This document shows, in pieces, positions 1 to 6,424 of a stretch of DNA of 9,298 bases (positions within the stretch are counted from its first letter, which is position 1; each line of letters begins with the position of its first letter). The DNA comes from JACMMS01 sp043772865 (GTDB taxonomy: Bacteria; Pseudomonadota; Gammaproteobacteria; Burkholderiales; Methylophilaceae), in NCBI GenBank assembly GCA_043772865.1, contig JAYVFU010000189.1, positions 1 through 9,298 on the forward strand, in the 5' to 3' direction. The notes under the pieces were generated by a model. That model made no database searches. It saw nothing but the letters and a program-made list of their open reading frames with translations, and was not told where the DNA came from. The position numbers and the translations under genes are program-made.

Positions 1-940
1 TGTCGAACAATACCGAGCCTTTGAATTGGGCGAAGCTGATATTGTCGAAGCGCAAAAAATGCTGAGCGACCCTGAAATGAAAGAGTTTGCGCAAGAAGAA
101 ATTGAGCTAGGCAAGGCCAAACAAGAAGCCGCAGAATTAGAGCTACAAAAACTATTACTCCCCAAAGACCCAAATGACGAACGCAATATTTTCTTAGAAA
201 TTCGCGCAGGCACAGGTGGCGATGAATCTGGCTTATTTGCAGGAGATTTATTCCGCATGTACAGCCGTTATGCCGAGCGCCAACGTTGGAAAGTAGAAGT
301 GATGTCAGCCAACGAAAGTGAAGTGGGCGGCTACAAAGAAATTATCGCCAAAATTGAAGGTTATGGCGCGTATTCTAAAATGAAATTTGAGAGTGGTGGC
401 CACCGCGTGCAACGCGTGCCAGACACTGAAACACAAGGTCGAATTCACACCTCCGCTTGTACGGTTGCTGTGTTGCCAGAAGCTGATGAAGTATCTGACG
501 TCACCATTAACCCCGCCGAAATCCGCATAGATACTTATCGTGCCAGCGGTGCAGGTGGTCAACATATTAATAAAACTGACTCTGCCGTGCGCATTACGCA
601 TTTACCCACTGGCATCGTGGTGGAATGCCAAGAAGACCGTAGCCAGCACAAAAATAAAGCCCAAGCCATGGGCGTGTTAGCCGCACGCATTAAAGCCGCG
701 CAAGTGGATGAACAAAACAGCAAAATCGCCAGCGAACGTAAAAGCTTAATCGGCTCTGGCGACCGCAGCGAGCGCATCCGCACCTACAACTACCCACAAG
801 GCCGTATTACCGACCACCGCATTAATTTAACCTTGTATAAAATTGATGCGATTACTGAGGGTGACATGGATGAGTTGATAGGCGCGTTGGCGGCAGAACA
901 TCAAGCTGATTTGTTGGCTAGTTTGGGTGAAGATAATTAG
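1..940 (+). CDS. prfA: Peptide chain release factor 1 (RF1), 5'-truncated by the window
   Basis: Class I release factor that reads UAA and UAG in the ribosomal A site and triggers peptidyl-tRNA hydrolysis in the cytoplasm. The reading frame is open from base 2 and ends at TAG 938-940, giving 312 codons. Compared with the remembered E. coli RF1 (360 aa), about 48 N-terminal residues lie outside the window. A TTG at 26 is in frame but internal, not the start. The codon-reading tripeptide appears as PDT (419-427) inside the conserved context RVQRVP-TETQGRIHTS. The catalytic GGQ loop (SGAGGQHINKTDSAVRITH) has GGQ at 554-562. The C-terminal part with QGRITDHRINLTLY is also conserved. The GGQ glutamine is the methylation substrate of PrmC, encoded downstream at 2312. 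No terminator is visible after the stop, so transcription probably continues into the gene at 956. Identification is near certain. Confidence 0.97.
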   Translation, partial: VEQYRAFELGEADIVEAQKMLSDPEMKEFAQEEIELGKAKQEAAELELQKLLLPKDPNDERNIFLEIRAGTGGDESGLFAGDLFRMYSRYAERQRWKVEVMSANESEVGGYKEIIAKIEGYGAYSKMKFESGGHRVQRVPDTETQGRIHTSACTVAVLPEADEVSDVTINPAEIRIDTYRASGAGGQHINKTDSAVRITHLPTGIVVECQEDRSQHKNKAQAMGVLAARIKAAQVDEQNSKIASERKSLIGSGDRSERIRTYNYPQGRITDHRINLTLYKIDAITEGDMDELIGALAAEHQADLLASLGEDN

Positions 941-955
941 GTAGCTGAAAAAAAA

Positions 956-1666
956 ATGATTCATCTCAACAATGTAAATGAATTTAAGCGATTACTGGAA
1001 GGTCTTGCAAATGACATTTTAGATGCGCATATGCACTACAGTCTTTACAAAAACCTAAAAAGGGCAATTTTGGAATTTCCATTAGTATTTGTTCAATCAA
1101 ATACTTTCTGGTCTATGACGCTTAAGTCCCATTTGAGCACAAGTTTATATATGCTCACCAAAGCTTATGACCAGGAAAAAAATGCTCTACATCTTTTTAG
1201 CTTCTTGCAAACCATAAGTACTAACCTAGACTTTTTTAAGCAGTCTAACTTTAGTAAGCGCGAAAAAGACAATCTCTATGTAGCCATTTTAAGTAGTGAA
1301 TCTAGAGTTCCAGACTTACCTTCTTTGGAAAAAGACATTTTGCTCTGCTCCAAAAATGACCTATTAGTCAATAAGCTAATTGTCCATCGTGGCAACGCTA
1401 TTGCACACCGAAATGCAAAAAATACCGCGAAGGCAAGAGATGTTAATGAAACTTACCCACTGTCATGGGAAGATTACGAGTCACTTTTAGCTCGTGCTAT
1501 AGAAATTTTAAATAGATACAGCAAACTATTTGAAGCCAGCACCTACTTAACAAGTCCAATTGGAGCTGAGGATTTCCGATATATTTTTGAGTGTATAAAT
1601 TCTGCGGTCAAAGAATCTAGACTCGCTGCTGATAATGAGATTAGAGAAGCAAAATGTTCGGATTAA
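956..1666 (+). CDS. HEPN-domain protein, AbiU2-like (putative RNase / abortive-infection type)
   Basis: A 236-aa cytoplasmic, mostly helical protein with no signal peptide or membrane segment. Residues about 20-90 (HYSLYKNL, then NTFWSMTLKSHLSTSLYMLTKAYDQ) resemble the N-terminal helices of the HEPN_AbiU2 family as I remember it. Residues 140-153 carry VHRGNAIAHRN, where R145 and H151 form R-x5-H, which fits the HEPN RNase motif R-x4-6-H. In this superfamily the motif usually cleaves RNA, in toxin-antitoxin, Abi or other defence settings; the activity here is inferred. The gene begins 15 nt after the prfA stop and has no terminator or clear promoter of its own, so it may ride on the prfA transcript. 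Its start lies at the end of a run of A residues with only a distant AGG upstream, so the ribosome site is poor. It is visibly AT-rich: 21 G/C in 1081-1140 against 29 in 241-300 of prfA. No nucleotidyltransferase or antitoxin partner is adjacent. The family call is likely but unverified. Confidence 0.72.
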   Translation: MIHLNNVNEFKRLLEGLANDILDAHMHYSLYKNLKRAILEFPLVFVQSNTFWSMTLKSHLSTSLYMLTKAYDQEKNALHLFSFLQTISTNLDFFKQSNFSKREKDNLYVAILSSESRVPDLPSLEKDILLCSKNDLLVNKLIVHRGNAIAHRNAKNTAKARDVNETYPLSWEDYESLLARAIEILNRYSKLFEASTYLTSPIGAEDFRYIFECINSAVKESRLAADNEIREAKCSD

Positions 1667-1696
1667 TTGTGTTCACAAATTTAAACCATCAGTTCA

Positions 1697-1721
1697 TCGG
1701 GCTAAAGCCCGACCTACAAAT
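1697..1721 (-). repeat. REP element 1 (upstream, inverted)
   Basis: On the - strand this reads GTAG followed by a hairpin with stem TCGGGC/GCCCGA and loop TTTA. GTAG is the tetranucleotide expected at the foot of REP hairpins recognised by RAYT enzymes. Compared with the two other copies in the window, one stem pair is C-G instead of T-A, so pairing is kept. It faces REP 2 head to head, with GTAG ends 54 nt apart, giving a BIME-like pair at 1697-1793. Confidence 0.85.
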
Positions 1722-1767
1722 ACCTGCTAAGAGGTTTTATGACTCGAATTAATTATTTGAATAGTAA

Positions 1768-1793
1768 CTTTGTAGGTCGGGTTTTAACCCGAC
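1768..1793 (+). repeat. REP element 2 (left flank of the RAYT gene)
   Basis: GTAG at 1772-1775 is followed directly by the hairpin GTCGGGTTTTAACCCGAC at 1776-1793. The 26-nt unit starting CTTTGTAGG matches REP 3 on the opposite strand with a single loop difference. It ends 24 nt before the transposase start codon, with the hairpin side facing the gene. Confidence 0.9.
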
Positions 1794-1817
1794 GCATTTA
1801 ACTAATAATGTAAATCA

Positions 1818-2264
1818 ATGGCTTACAACAACCTACGCAAAGGTAAATTTTCAGAAACTGGTAGGATTTATCACATCACCACTGTCACAAAAGACCGCAC
1901 ACCTTATTTTTCATCCTTGGAGTACGGCAGAAAAGTAGTGCTGCAGTTAGCAAAGCTGCAGGCTGAAAGCAGAGCAGAAACGCTTTGTTATGTGCTAATG
2001 CCAGACCATTTACATTGGCTAATGGTGCTTAATGATGGTGAATTGGCGAAAACCATGCAGCTACTAAAGGGGCGCACCTCGCACGCGATTGGTCATGCAA
2101 TTTGGCAAGACAATTACCATGATCATGCCGTGCGAGATGATGAAGATTTGCGCAACATGGCACGTTATATTGTGGCAAATCCATTGCGTGCCAAATTGGT
2201 TGAATATATTGGGGATTATTCTTTGTGGGATGCGGTTTGGTTAGATGAAACATTATTTTGTTAG
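1818..2264 (+). CDS. REP-associated tyrosine transposase (RAYT, Y1/IS200-IS605-like)
   Basis: Single-strand DNA nuclease of the HUH Y1 class. RAYTs cut and rejoin REP sequences and are usually domesticated, single-copy genes surrounded by REPs. The 148-aa length is typical. The HUH motif is H64-L65-H66 in MPDHLHWLM. The catalytic tyrosine is Y117 in the diagnostic block MARYIVANPLRAKLV, preceded by HDHAVRDDEDLR. No residue of these motifs is missing, so the protein looks active. ATG 1818 is the only sensible start, because an in-frame TAA lies at 1806-1808. No strong ribosome site is visible, consistent with low expression. The gene sits between REP 2 and REP 3 in opposite orientation, an arrangement equivalent to a mobile unit. 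It occupies the region between prfA and prmC and has no functional link to either. Family assignment is very secure; present mobility is unknown. Confidence 0.95.
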   Translation: MAYNNLRKGKFSETGRIYHITTVTKDRTPYFSSLEYGRKVVLQLAKLQAESRAETLCYVLMPDHLHWLMVLNDGELAKTMQLLKGRTSHAIGHAIWQDNYHDHAVRDDEDLRNMARYIVANPLRAKLVEYIGDYSLWDAVWLDETLFC

Positions 2265-2280
2265 ATTTGTTTATGGTGTT

Positions 2281-2306
2281 GTCGGGTTGAAACCCGACCT
2301 ACAAAG
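2281..2306 (-). repeat. REP element 3 (right flank of RAYT, abutting prmC)
   Basis: The hairpin GTCGGGTTGAAACCCGAC at 2281-2298 is followed by CTAC (GTAG on the - strand) at 2299-2302. It is an inverted copy of REP 2 with one loop change in 26 nt. It ends 5 bp before the prmC ATG, so the prmC ribosome-binding region lies within or beside the REP. Confidence 0.9.
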
Positions 2307-2311
2307 TTAAA

Positions 2312-3172
2312 ATGTCAGTAATTAATTCGATAAAAACTATTTTAAATGCAGCGGGGAATAAGCTCAATACAGAAGAAGCCAAGCTAGAAGTGCAATTACT
2401 TTTGCAGCATGTTTTAAATGTAAACCGCGCATGGTTGATTACACATGAAAACGATGCGTTGGAGGCTAATGTCCATAGTGCCTTTGAGGTACTGTTAAAT
2501 CGTCGTTTAGCTGGCGAACCGATTGCTTATATTTTGGGCTATCAAGAGTTTTATGGCTTAAAGCTAAAAGTGACGTCAGACACTTTGATTCCACGAACTG
2601 ATACCGAGACTTTAGTGGAAGCAGTTTTGGCGAAAGTTTTACAAAATGACAGGTTAAAAATCCTTGACCTCGGCACTGGCACTGGTGCAATTGCATTAGC
2701 GATTGCAAAACATCGACCACTTGTGCAAGTAACTGCGGTAGATGCCTCCAAAAATGCGCTGAAAATCGCTCAAGAAAATTCTAAAAATCTGCAAATTGCT
2801 AATGTGCAATTTATCATCAGCGATTGGTTTAGCGCATTAAAAGGACAAAAATTCGATGTTATTGTGAGTAATCCACCGTATATTAAAGCCGATGACCCAC
2901 ACTTACCAAAACTTACGTTTGAGCCAATTTCCGCTCTAACTTCAGGTGTAGATGGTTTAGATGATATTCGTAAAATCGCACAAAGTGTGCTGATTTATTT
3001 AAAACCACAGGGCTGGTTAATGCTAGAGCATGGTTATAATCAAGCCGAAAAAGTACAGGATTTATTAGCCGAAAATGGCTTAACTGACATTACAACGATT
3101 AAAGACTTAGGTGGAAATGACCGTGTAACTATAGGCAAAAACTCGCTCATTATTAATACGCATTGGGATTAA
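2312..3172 (+). CDS. prmC: Release factor glutamine N5-methyltransferase PrmC (HemK)
   Basis: Uses S-adenosylmethionine to methylate the glutamine of the GGQ motif in RF1 and RF2, which raises termination efficiency. The 286-aa protein is close to the E. coli length (277 aa). The N-terminal helical substrate-binding domain (about 1-90) contains RRLAGEPIAYILG-QEFYGL and TLIPRTDTE. The Rossmann methyltransferase domain shows the SAM loop LDLGTGTG at 118-125 and the catalytic NPPY at 187-190, which clamps the target glutamine. The ATG at 2312 aligns with the family start. Immediately upstream there is no good ribosome site, because REP 3 ends 5 bp away. Its substrate gene prfA is the first gene of the window, now separated by the HEPN and RAYT insert. 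No terminator is evident after the stop. Identification is secure. Confidence 0.97.
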   Translation: MSVINSIKTILNAAGNKLNTEEAKLEVQLLLQHVLNVNRAWLITHENDALEANVHSAFEVLLNRRLAGEPIAYILGYQEFYGLKLKVTSDTLIPRTDTETLVEAVLAKVLQNDRLKILDLGTGTGAIALAIAKHRPLVQVTAVDASKNALKIAQENSKNLQIANVQFIISDWFSALKGQKFDVIVSNPPYIKADDPHLPKLTFEPISALTSGVDGLDDIRKIAQSVLIYLKPQGWLMLEHGYNQAEKVQDLLAENGLTDITTIKDLGGNDRVTIGKNSLIINTHWD

Positions 3173-3274
3173 TTGTGGTTGTATTTATAAAGTCATCTAT
3201 ACCAGTACAGCCTAATATCGAGCCCTAAGTTAATGCTAGCCTAGACTGGCATAACGAAATGACCTAAAAAAAGC

Positions 3275-3280
3275 TATAAT
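3275..3280 (+). promoter_or_regulatory. Consensus -10 box (TATAAT) just before metX, possible leaderless start
   Basis: A perfect TATAAT ends 6 nt before the metX ATG, centred in the odd palindrome GCTATAATAGC (3273-3283). With the usual distance from -10 box to transcription start, the RNA would begin at or next to the A of the ATG at 3287. No convincing TTGACA-like -35 is seen 16-18 nt upstream. The start codon itself is supported by the N-terminal SVGI-Q-AHF match to MetX proteins. The leaderless reading is an inference. Confidence 0.5.
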
Positions 3281-3286
3281 AGCCGC

Positions 3287-4423
3287 ATGTTAGAACCTTC
3301 ATCAGTTGGCATTATTGCCGCCCAAACCGCGCATTTTAGTAATCCGCTCACACTTCAGAGCGGTGAAATTTTGCCCCAATTTGACCTCGTTTATGAAACT
3401 TACGGCACACTAAATGCTGAGAAATCTAATGCGGTTTTAATCTGTCATGCTTTATCTGGCACGCATCATGTCGCTGGAAAATACAGTGCAGATGACAAAT
3501 ATCCAGGCTGGTGGGATAACTTAGTGGGGCCTAACAAACCACTAGACACCAATAAATTTTTTGTGATTGGTGTGAATAATTTGGGTGGATGTCACGGCAG
3601 TTCTGGGCCTACCAGTATTAACCCTGCAACAGGCAAAGCTTTTGGCTCAACGTTTCCTGTACTCACGGTTGAAGATTGGGTGAACTCGCAAACGCTGCTT
3701 GCAGATTACTTGGGTATTACACAATTAGCGGCAGTGGTTGGTGGCAGTTTAGGTGGCATGCAAGCGCTGCAATGGACAATCGCTTATCCGCAACGCGTGC
3801 GTCACGCCTTGGTGATTGCTTCTGCACCTAATCTCACCGCACAAAATATCGCATTTAACGAAGTAGCTCGCCAAGCGATTATTACTGACCCCGAGTTTCA
3901 TGATGGGGATTATTACGAATATGGCGTTGTACCGCGCCGTGGTTTACGCATTGCGCGCATGTTGGGTCATATCACTTACTTAAGCGATGATGCGATGGGC
4001 GCCAAGTTTGGTCGCAAACTAAAAGACAGCATTAAATATACATTTGATGTTGAGTTTGAGATGGAATCCTACTTACGCTACCAAGGTGACAAATTTGCGG
4101 GTGAGTTTGATGCCAACACTTACTTGCGTATGACGCGTGCTTTAGATTATTTTGACCCTGCACTGGATTACGATGCTGATTTATCCAAAGCTTTATCTAA
4201 TGTGAAAGCAAAATTTCTTGTAGTATCATTCACTAGCGATTGGCGTTTTTCACCTGCACGCTCGCGCGAAATTGTTAAAGCACTGCTTGAGAACGAATTA
4301 TCGGTGAGCTACGCAGAAGTCACAGCGGCACATGGCCATGACGCATTTTTAATGCCTGATGCGCATTATCACAACATTTTACGCAACTACTTAAGCAAGA
4401 TTGAAGTAGGGAGTGCAAAATAA
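3287..4423 (+). CDS. metX: Homoserine O-acyltransferase MetX (probably succinyltransferase)
   Basis: First committed step of methionine synthesis: transfers an acyl group from acyl-CoA to the hydroxyl of homoserine. It is a 378-aa cytoplasmic alpha/beta-hydrolase-fold enzyme. The nucleophile is S154 in VVGGSLGGMQALQW, the acid is D318 in FTSDWRFSPARSREIV, and the base is H351 in HGHDAFLMP. The block WWDNLVGP-KP-DT and NNLGGC-GSSGP are typical of the family. Throughout, including DWRF, it is very close to the remembered Pseudomonas aeruginosa protein, which uses succinyl-CoA, so succinyl rather than acetyl transfer is likely but not proven. An ATG upstream giving MLEPSSVGII fits the family N terminus. 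The stop overlaps the metW start (TAATG at 4421-4425), indicating translational coupling. A TATAAT lies just upstream. The family call is secure; acyl specificity is inferred. Confidence 0.96.
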   Translation: MLEPSSVGIIAAQTAHFSNPLTLQSGEILPQFDLVYETYGTLNAEKSNAVLICHALSGTHHVAGKYSADDKYPGWWDNLVGPNKPLDTNKFFVIGVNNLGGCHGSSGPTSINPATGKAFGSTFPVLTVEDWVNSQTLLADYLGITQLAAVVGGSLGGMQALQWTIAYPQRVRHALVIASAPNLTAQNIAFNEVARQAIITDPEFHDGDYYEYGVVPRRGLRIARMLGHITYLSDDAMGAKFGRKLKDSIKYTFDVEFEMESYLRYQGDKFAGEFDANTYLRMTRALDYFDPALDYDADLSKALSNVKAKFLVVSFTSDWRFSPARSREIVKALLENELSVSYAEVTAAHGHDAFLMPDAHYHNILRNYLSKIEVGSAK

Positions 4424-5043
4424 TGCAAAATAATGTAAAAAACGCAAATAATTTGACTAACTTCCGCCATGATTTTGCGATTATTGCAGGATGGGTTCCA
4501 TTTGGTGCAAAAGTATTGGATTTGGGTTGCGGTGATGGTGCACTTTTACACTATCTAAGTGGTTCATTAGAAGTGCGTGGTTACGGCGTAGAAAAAGATG
4601 ATAAAAACTGGCTAACGTGCATGAGCCAAGGCATTAACGTTATTCAAATGGACTTAGAGGCGGGTTTATCTGGCTTTGAAGCACAATCATTTGATGTAGT
4701 AATACTCTCGCAAACCTTGCAAGCAGTACATAACACCGAGGGGATTGTGCGCGAAATGCTGCGCGTTGGTCGTGAAGTGATTGTGACTTTTCCTAATTTT
4801 GGTTATTGGCGCCATCGCTCACAATTGATATTAGGCCACATGCCCGTGTCTAAAAACCTGCCGTATCAATGGTACGACACGCCTAATGTGCACTTATGCA
4901 CGATTAATGATTTTGATGAATTTTGCGTAAACGGCAATATCACAGTAAAACAACGTTTAGTGCTAACTGATAATAAGCCAGTCACTTTTATGCCTAATTT
5001 AATCGGTAGCTTGGCGATGTATCGCTTACAGGCACCGAAATAA
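4423..5043 (+). CDS. metW: Methionine biosynthesis protein MetW
   Basis: SAM-methyltransferase-fold protein required with MetX for methionine synthesis in many Proteobacteria, where it is thought to bind and activate MetX. The 206-aa length is typical. The nucleotide loop is VLDLGCGDG at 31-39. Further landmarks are FDVVILSQTLQAV, EMLRVGREVIVTFPNFGYWRHRSQL, and the C-terminal LPYQWYDTPNVHLCTINDFDEFC. The start ATG at 4423 shares bases with the metX stop. It is supported by a purine-rich ribosome site, AGGGAG at 4408-4413, 9 nt upstream. A second ATG at 4433 is out of frame and arises from a 10-bp tandem repeat. There are no signal or membrane segments. It belongs to the same operon as metX and probably the downstream permease gene. 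Confidence 0.95.
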   Translation: MQNNVKNANNLTNFRHDFAIIAGWVPFGAKVLDLGCGDGALLHYLSGSLEVRGYGVEKDDKNWLTCMSQGINVIQMDLEAGLSGFEAQSFDVVILSQTLQAVHNTEGIVREMLRVGREVIVTFPNFGYWRHRSQLILGHMPVSKNLPYQWYDTPNVHLCTINDFDEFCVNGNITVKQRLVLTDNKPVTFMPNLIGSLAMYRLQAPK

Positions 5044-5076
5044 AGGTAGTTGTGAGTAGATTTTTGAATATTTTGC

Positions 5077-6315
5077 ATGACTAACGAAAAAATCTGGCAA
5101 ACGCTTTTCACCAAAAAGATGCTGATTTGCATTTTTACTGGCTTTAGCTCAGGCCTGCCGCTTTATATTTTAGTCAGTCTTTTGCCTGCATGGTTACGCT
5201 CTGAAGGTGTTAATCTAAAAGTCATCGGTTTATTCGCTTTAATCGGTTTGCCGTTTACTTGGAAGTTTCTCTGGGCACCCTTTTTTGATCGCTATATTCC
5301 TCCACTAGGTCGCCGTCGCGGTTGGTTGTTGATTTCACAAATACTACTCATCTTGAGCATCCCTGCTTTGGGATTACTTGATCCCAAAATAGATATTTGG
5401 ACAATTGCTTATCTGGCAGCCATCGTCGCATTCTTTAGCGCCAGCCAAGATATCGTGTTAGATGCTTATAGGCGTGAGCTTCTGTTAGATGCCGAATTGG
5501 GCATTGGCAATGCCGTGCATGTTAATGCTTATAAAATCGCAGGGTTAATTCCTGGCTCACTTTCGCTTATACTAGCGGATCACTTACCCTGGAACACAGT
5601 ATTTTTAATAACCGCATTATTCATGCTGCCAGGCATTTTAATGACGATATTTGTGAGCGAACCAGCACTCAAAAGTGGCGCACCCAAAACTTTAAAAGAT
5701 GCTATTACAGAGCCTTTTAAAGAGTTTATGCAGCGTAACGGTGTAGCCAGCGCACTCACAATTTTAGCGTTTATATTCCTGTATAAATTAGGCGACAGTA
5801 TGGCAACGGCGCTTGCTACCCCATTTTATTTAGACATGGGATTTACCAAAACAGAAATCGGTTTAATCGCTAAAAATGCGGGCTTATGGCCTAGTGTCAT
5901 TGGCGGTCTACTTGGCGGCATATGGATGATAAAACTGGGCATTAACCGCGCATTATGGATTTTTGGTGGTGTGCAGATGATGGCTATTTTAGGCTTTGCT
6001 TGGCTGGCTACGGTAGGGCATAGCCTTGTTTGGCTGGGTGTCGTGATTGGCATAGAGGCACTGGGCGTAGGCTTAGGTACCGCTGCCTTTGTTGCTTACA
6101 TTGCGCAAACTACACATCCACTTTACACCGCCACGCAATTTGCTTTATTTACCAGTTTAGCCGCTGTACCGCGTACTTTTGCCAATGCAGCCACAGGCTA
6201 TATGGTAGAGAACATGGGTTGGCGTAACTTCTTTATTTTCTGTTTTATAATCGCAATTCCGGGTATGTTATTGCTGGTAAAAATAGCGCCTTGGAACGAT
6301 AGAAAACCAACTTAG
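5077..6315 (+). CDS. ampG: AmpG-family muropeptide MFS permease
   Basis: Inner-membrane major-facilitator transporter, expected to import anhydro-muropeptides released during peptidoglycan turnover for recycling; in species with an inducible ampC it also conveys the induction signal. The protein has 412 aa and about 12 hydrophobic segments, shorter than the E. coli protein (491 aa) but usual for betaproteobacterial members. Signatures matching AmpG are FSSGLP (23-28), KFLWAPFFDRY (63-73), the cytoplasmic loop GRRRGW (78-83) and SASQDIVLDAYR (121-132). ATG 5077 is the first possible start, because the frame is closed by TGA at 5065. No clear ribosome site is seen. It lies 33 nt after metW, so cotranscription is likely, although the functional link with methionine synthesis is not obvious. 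The substrate is inferred from family membership only. Confidence 0.9.
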   Translation: MTNEKIWQTLFTKKMLICIFTGFSSGLPLYILVSLLPAWLRSEGVNLKVIGLFALIGLPFTWKFLWAPFFDRYIPPLGRRRGWLLISQILLILSIPALGLLDPKIDIWTIAYLAAIVAFFSASQDIVLDAYRRELLLDAELGIGNAVHVNAYKIAGLIPGSLSLILADHLPWNTVFLITALFMLPGILMTIFVSEPALKSGAPKTLKDAITEPFKEFMQRNGVASALTILAFIFLYKLGDSMATALATPFYLDMGFTKTEIGLIAKNAGLWPSVIGGLLGGIWMIKLGINRALWIFGGVQMMAILGFAWLATVGHSLVWLGVVIGIEALGVGLGTAAFVAYIAQTTHPLYTATQFALFTSLAAVPRTFANAATGYMVENMGWRNFFIFCFIIAIPGMLLLVKIAPWNDRKPT

Positions 6316-6354
6316 CTTAAATTTACTTAGCTCAAATTAAGTAGCTTAAAAGAT
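6310..6354 (+). repeat. Three imperfect 15-bp tandem repeats at the ampG 3' end
   Basis: ACTTAGCTTAAATTT at 6310-6324 is followed by ACTTAGCTCAAATTA at 6325-6339 (13 of 15 identical). A third, more diverged copy runs to about 6354. The first copy contains the ampG stop codon (6313-6315). The second can form a weak AT hairpin TACTTA/TAAGTA (6324-6343), with no T tract after it, so it is not a convincing terminator. Confidence 0.6.
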
Positions 6355-6424
6355 ATAAGCAACAAACTTGTAAGCTTGGCTAATTTCAAACGACTAACTT
6401 CTACTTAATACTAGGAGAAATGTC

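Noticed and set aside
305..783. Leftward open frames inside prfA.
   Set aside because: Shadows of the strongly conserved RF1 coding frame.
956..2264. HEPN gene plus RAYT as a toxin-antitoxin or paired system.
   Set aside because: The RAYT is a typical REP transposase with its own flanking REPs, and no nucleotidyltransferase-type antitoxin is present. The pairing looks like coincidence of insertion.
1697..2306. CRISPR-like repeats.
   Set aside because: Only three copies in mixed orientation with unequal spacing and hairpins with GTAG; they fit REP elements around a RAYT.
3173..3286. Riboswitch (SAM type) before metX.
   Set aside because: Only a short 114-nt gap with no conserved-looking stems, and the TATAAT next to the ATG leaves no leader to hold one.
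6030..6227. 65-codon open frame inside the permease gene.
   Set aside because: Overlaps the transmembrane-coding region in another frame with no family features.
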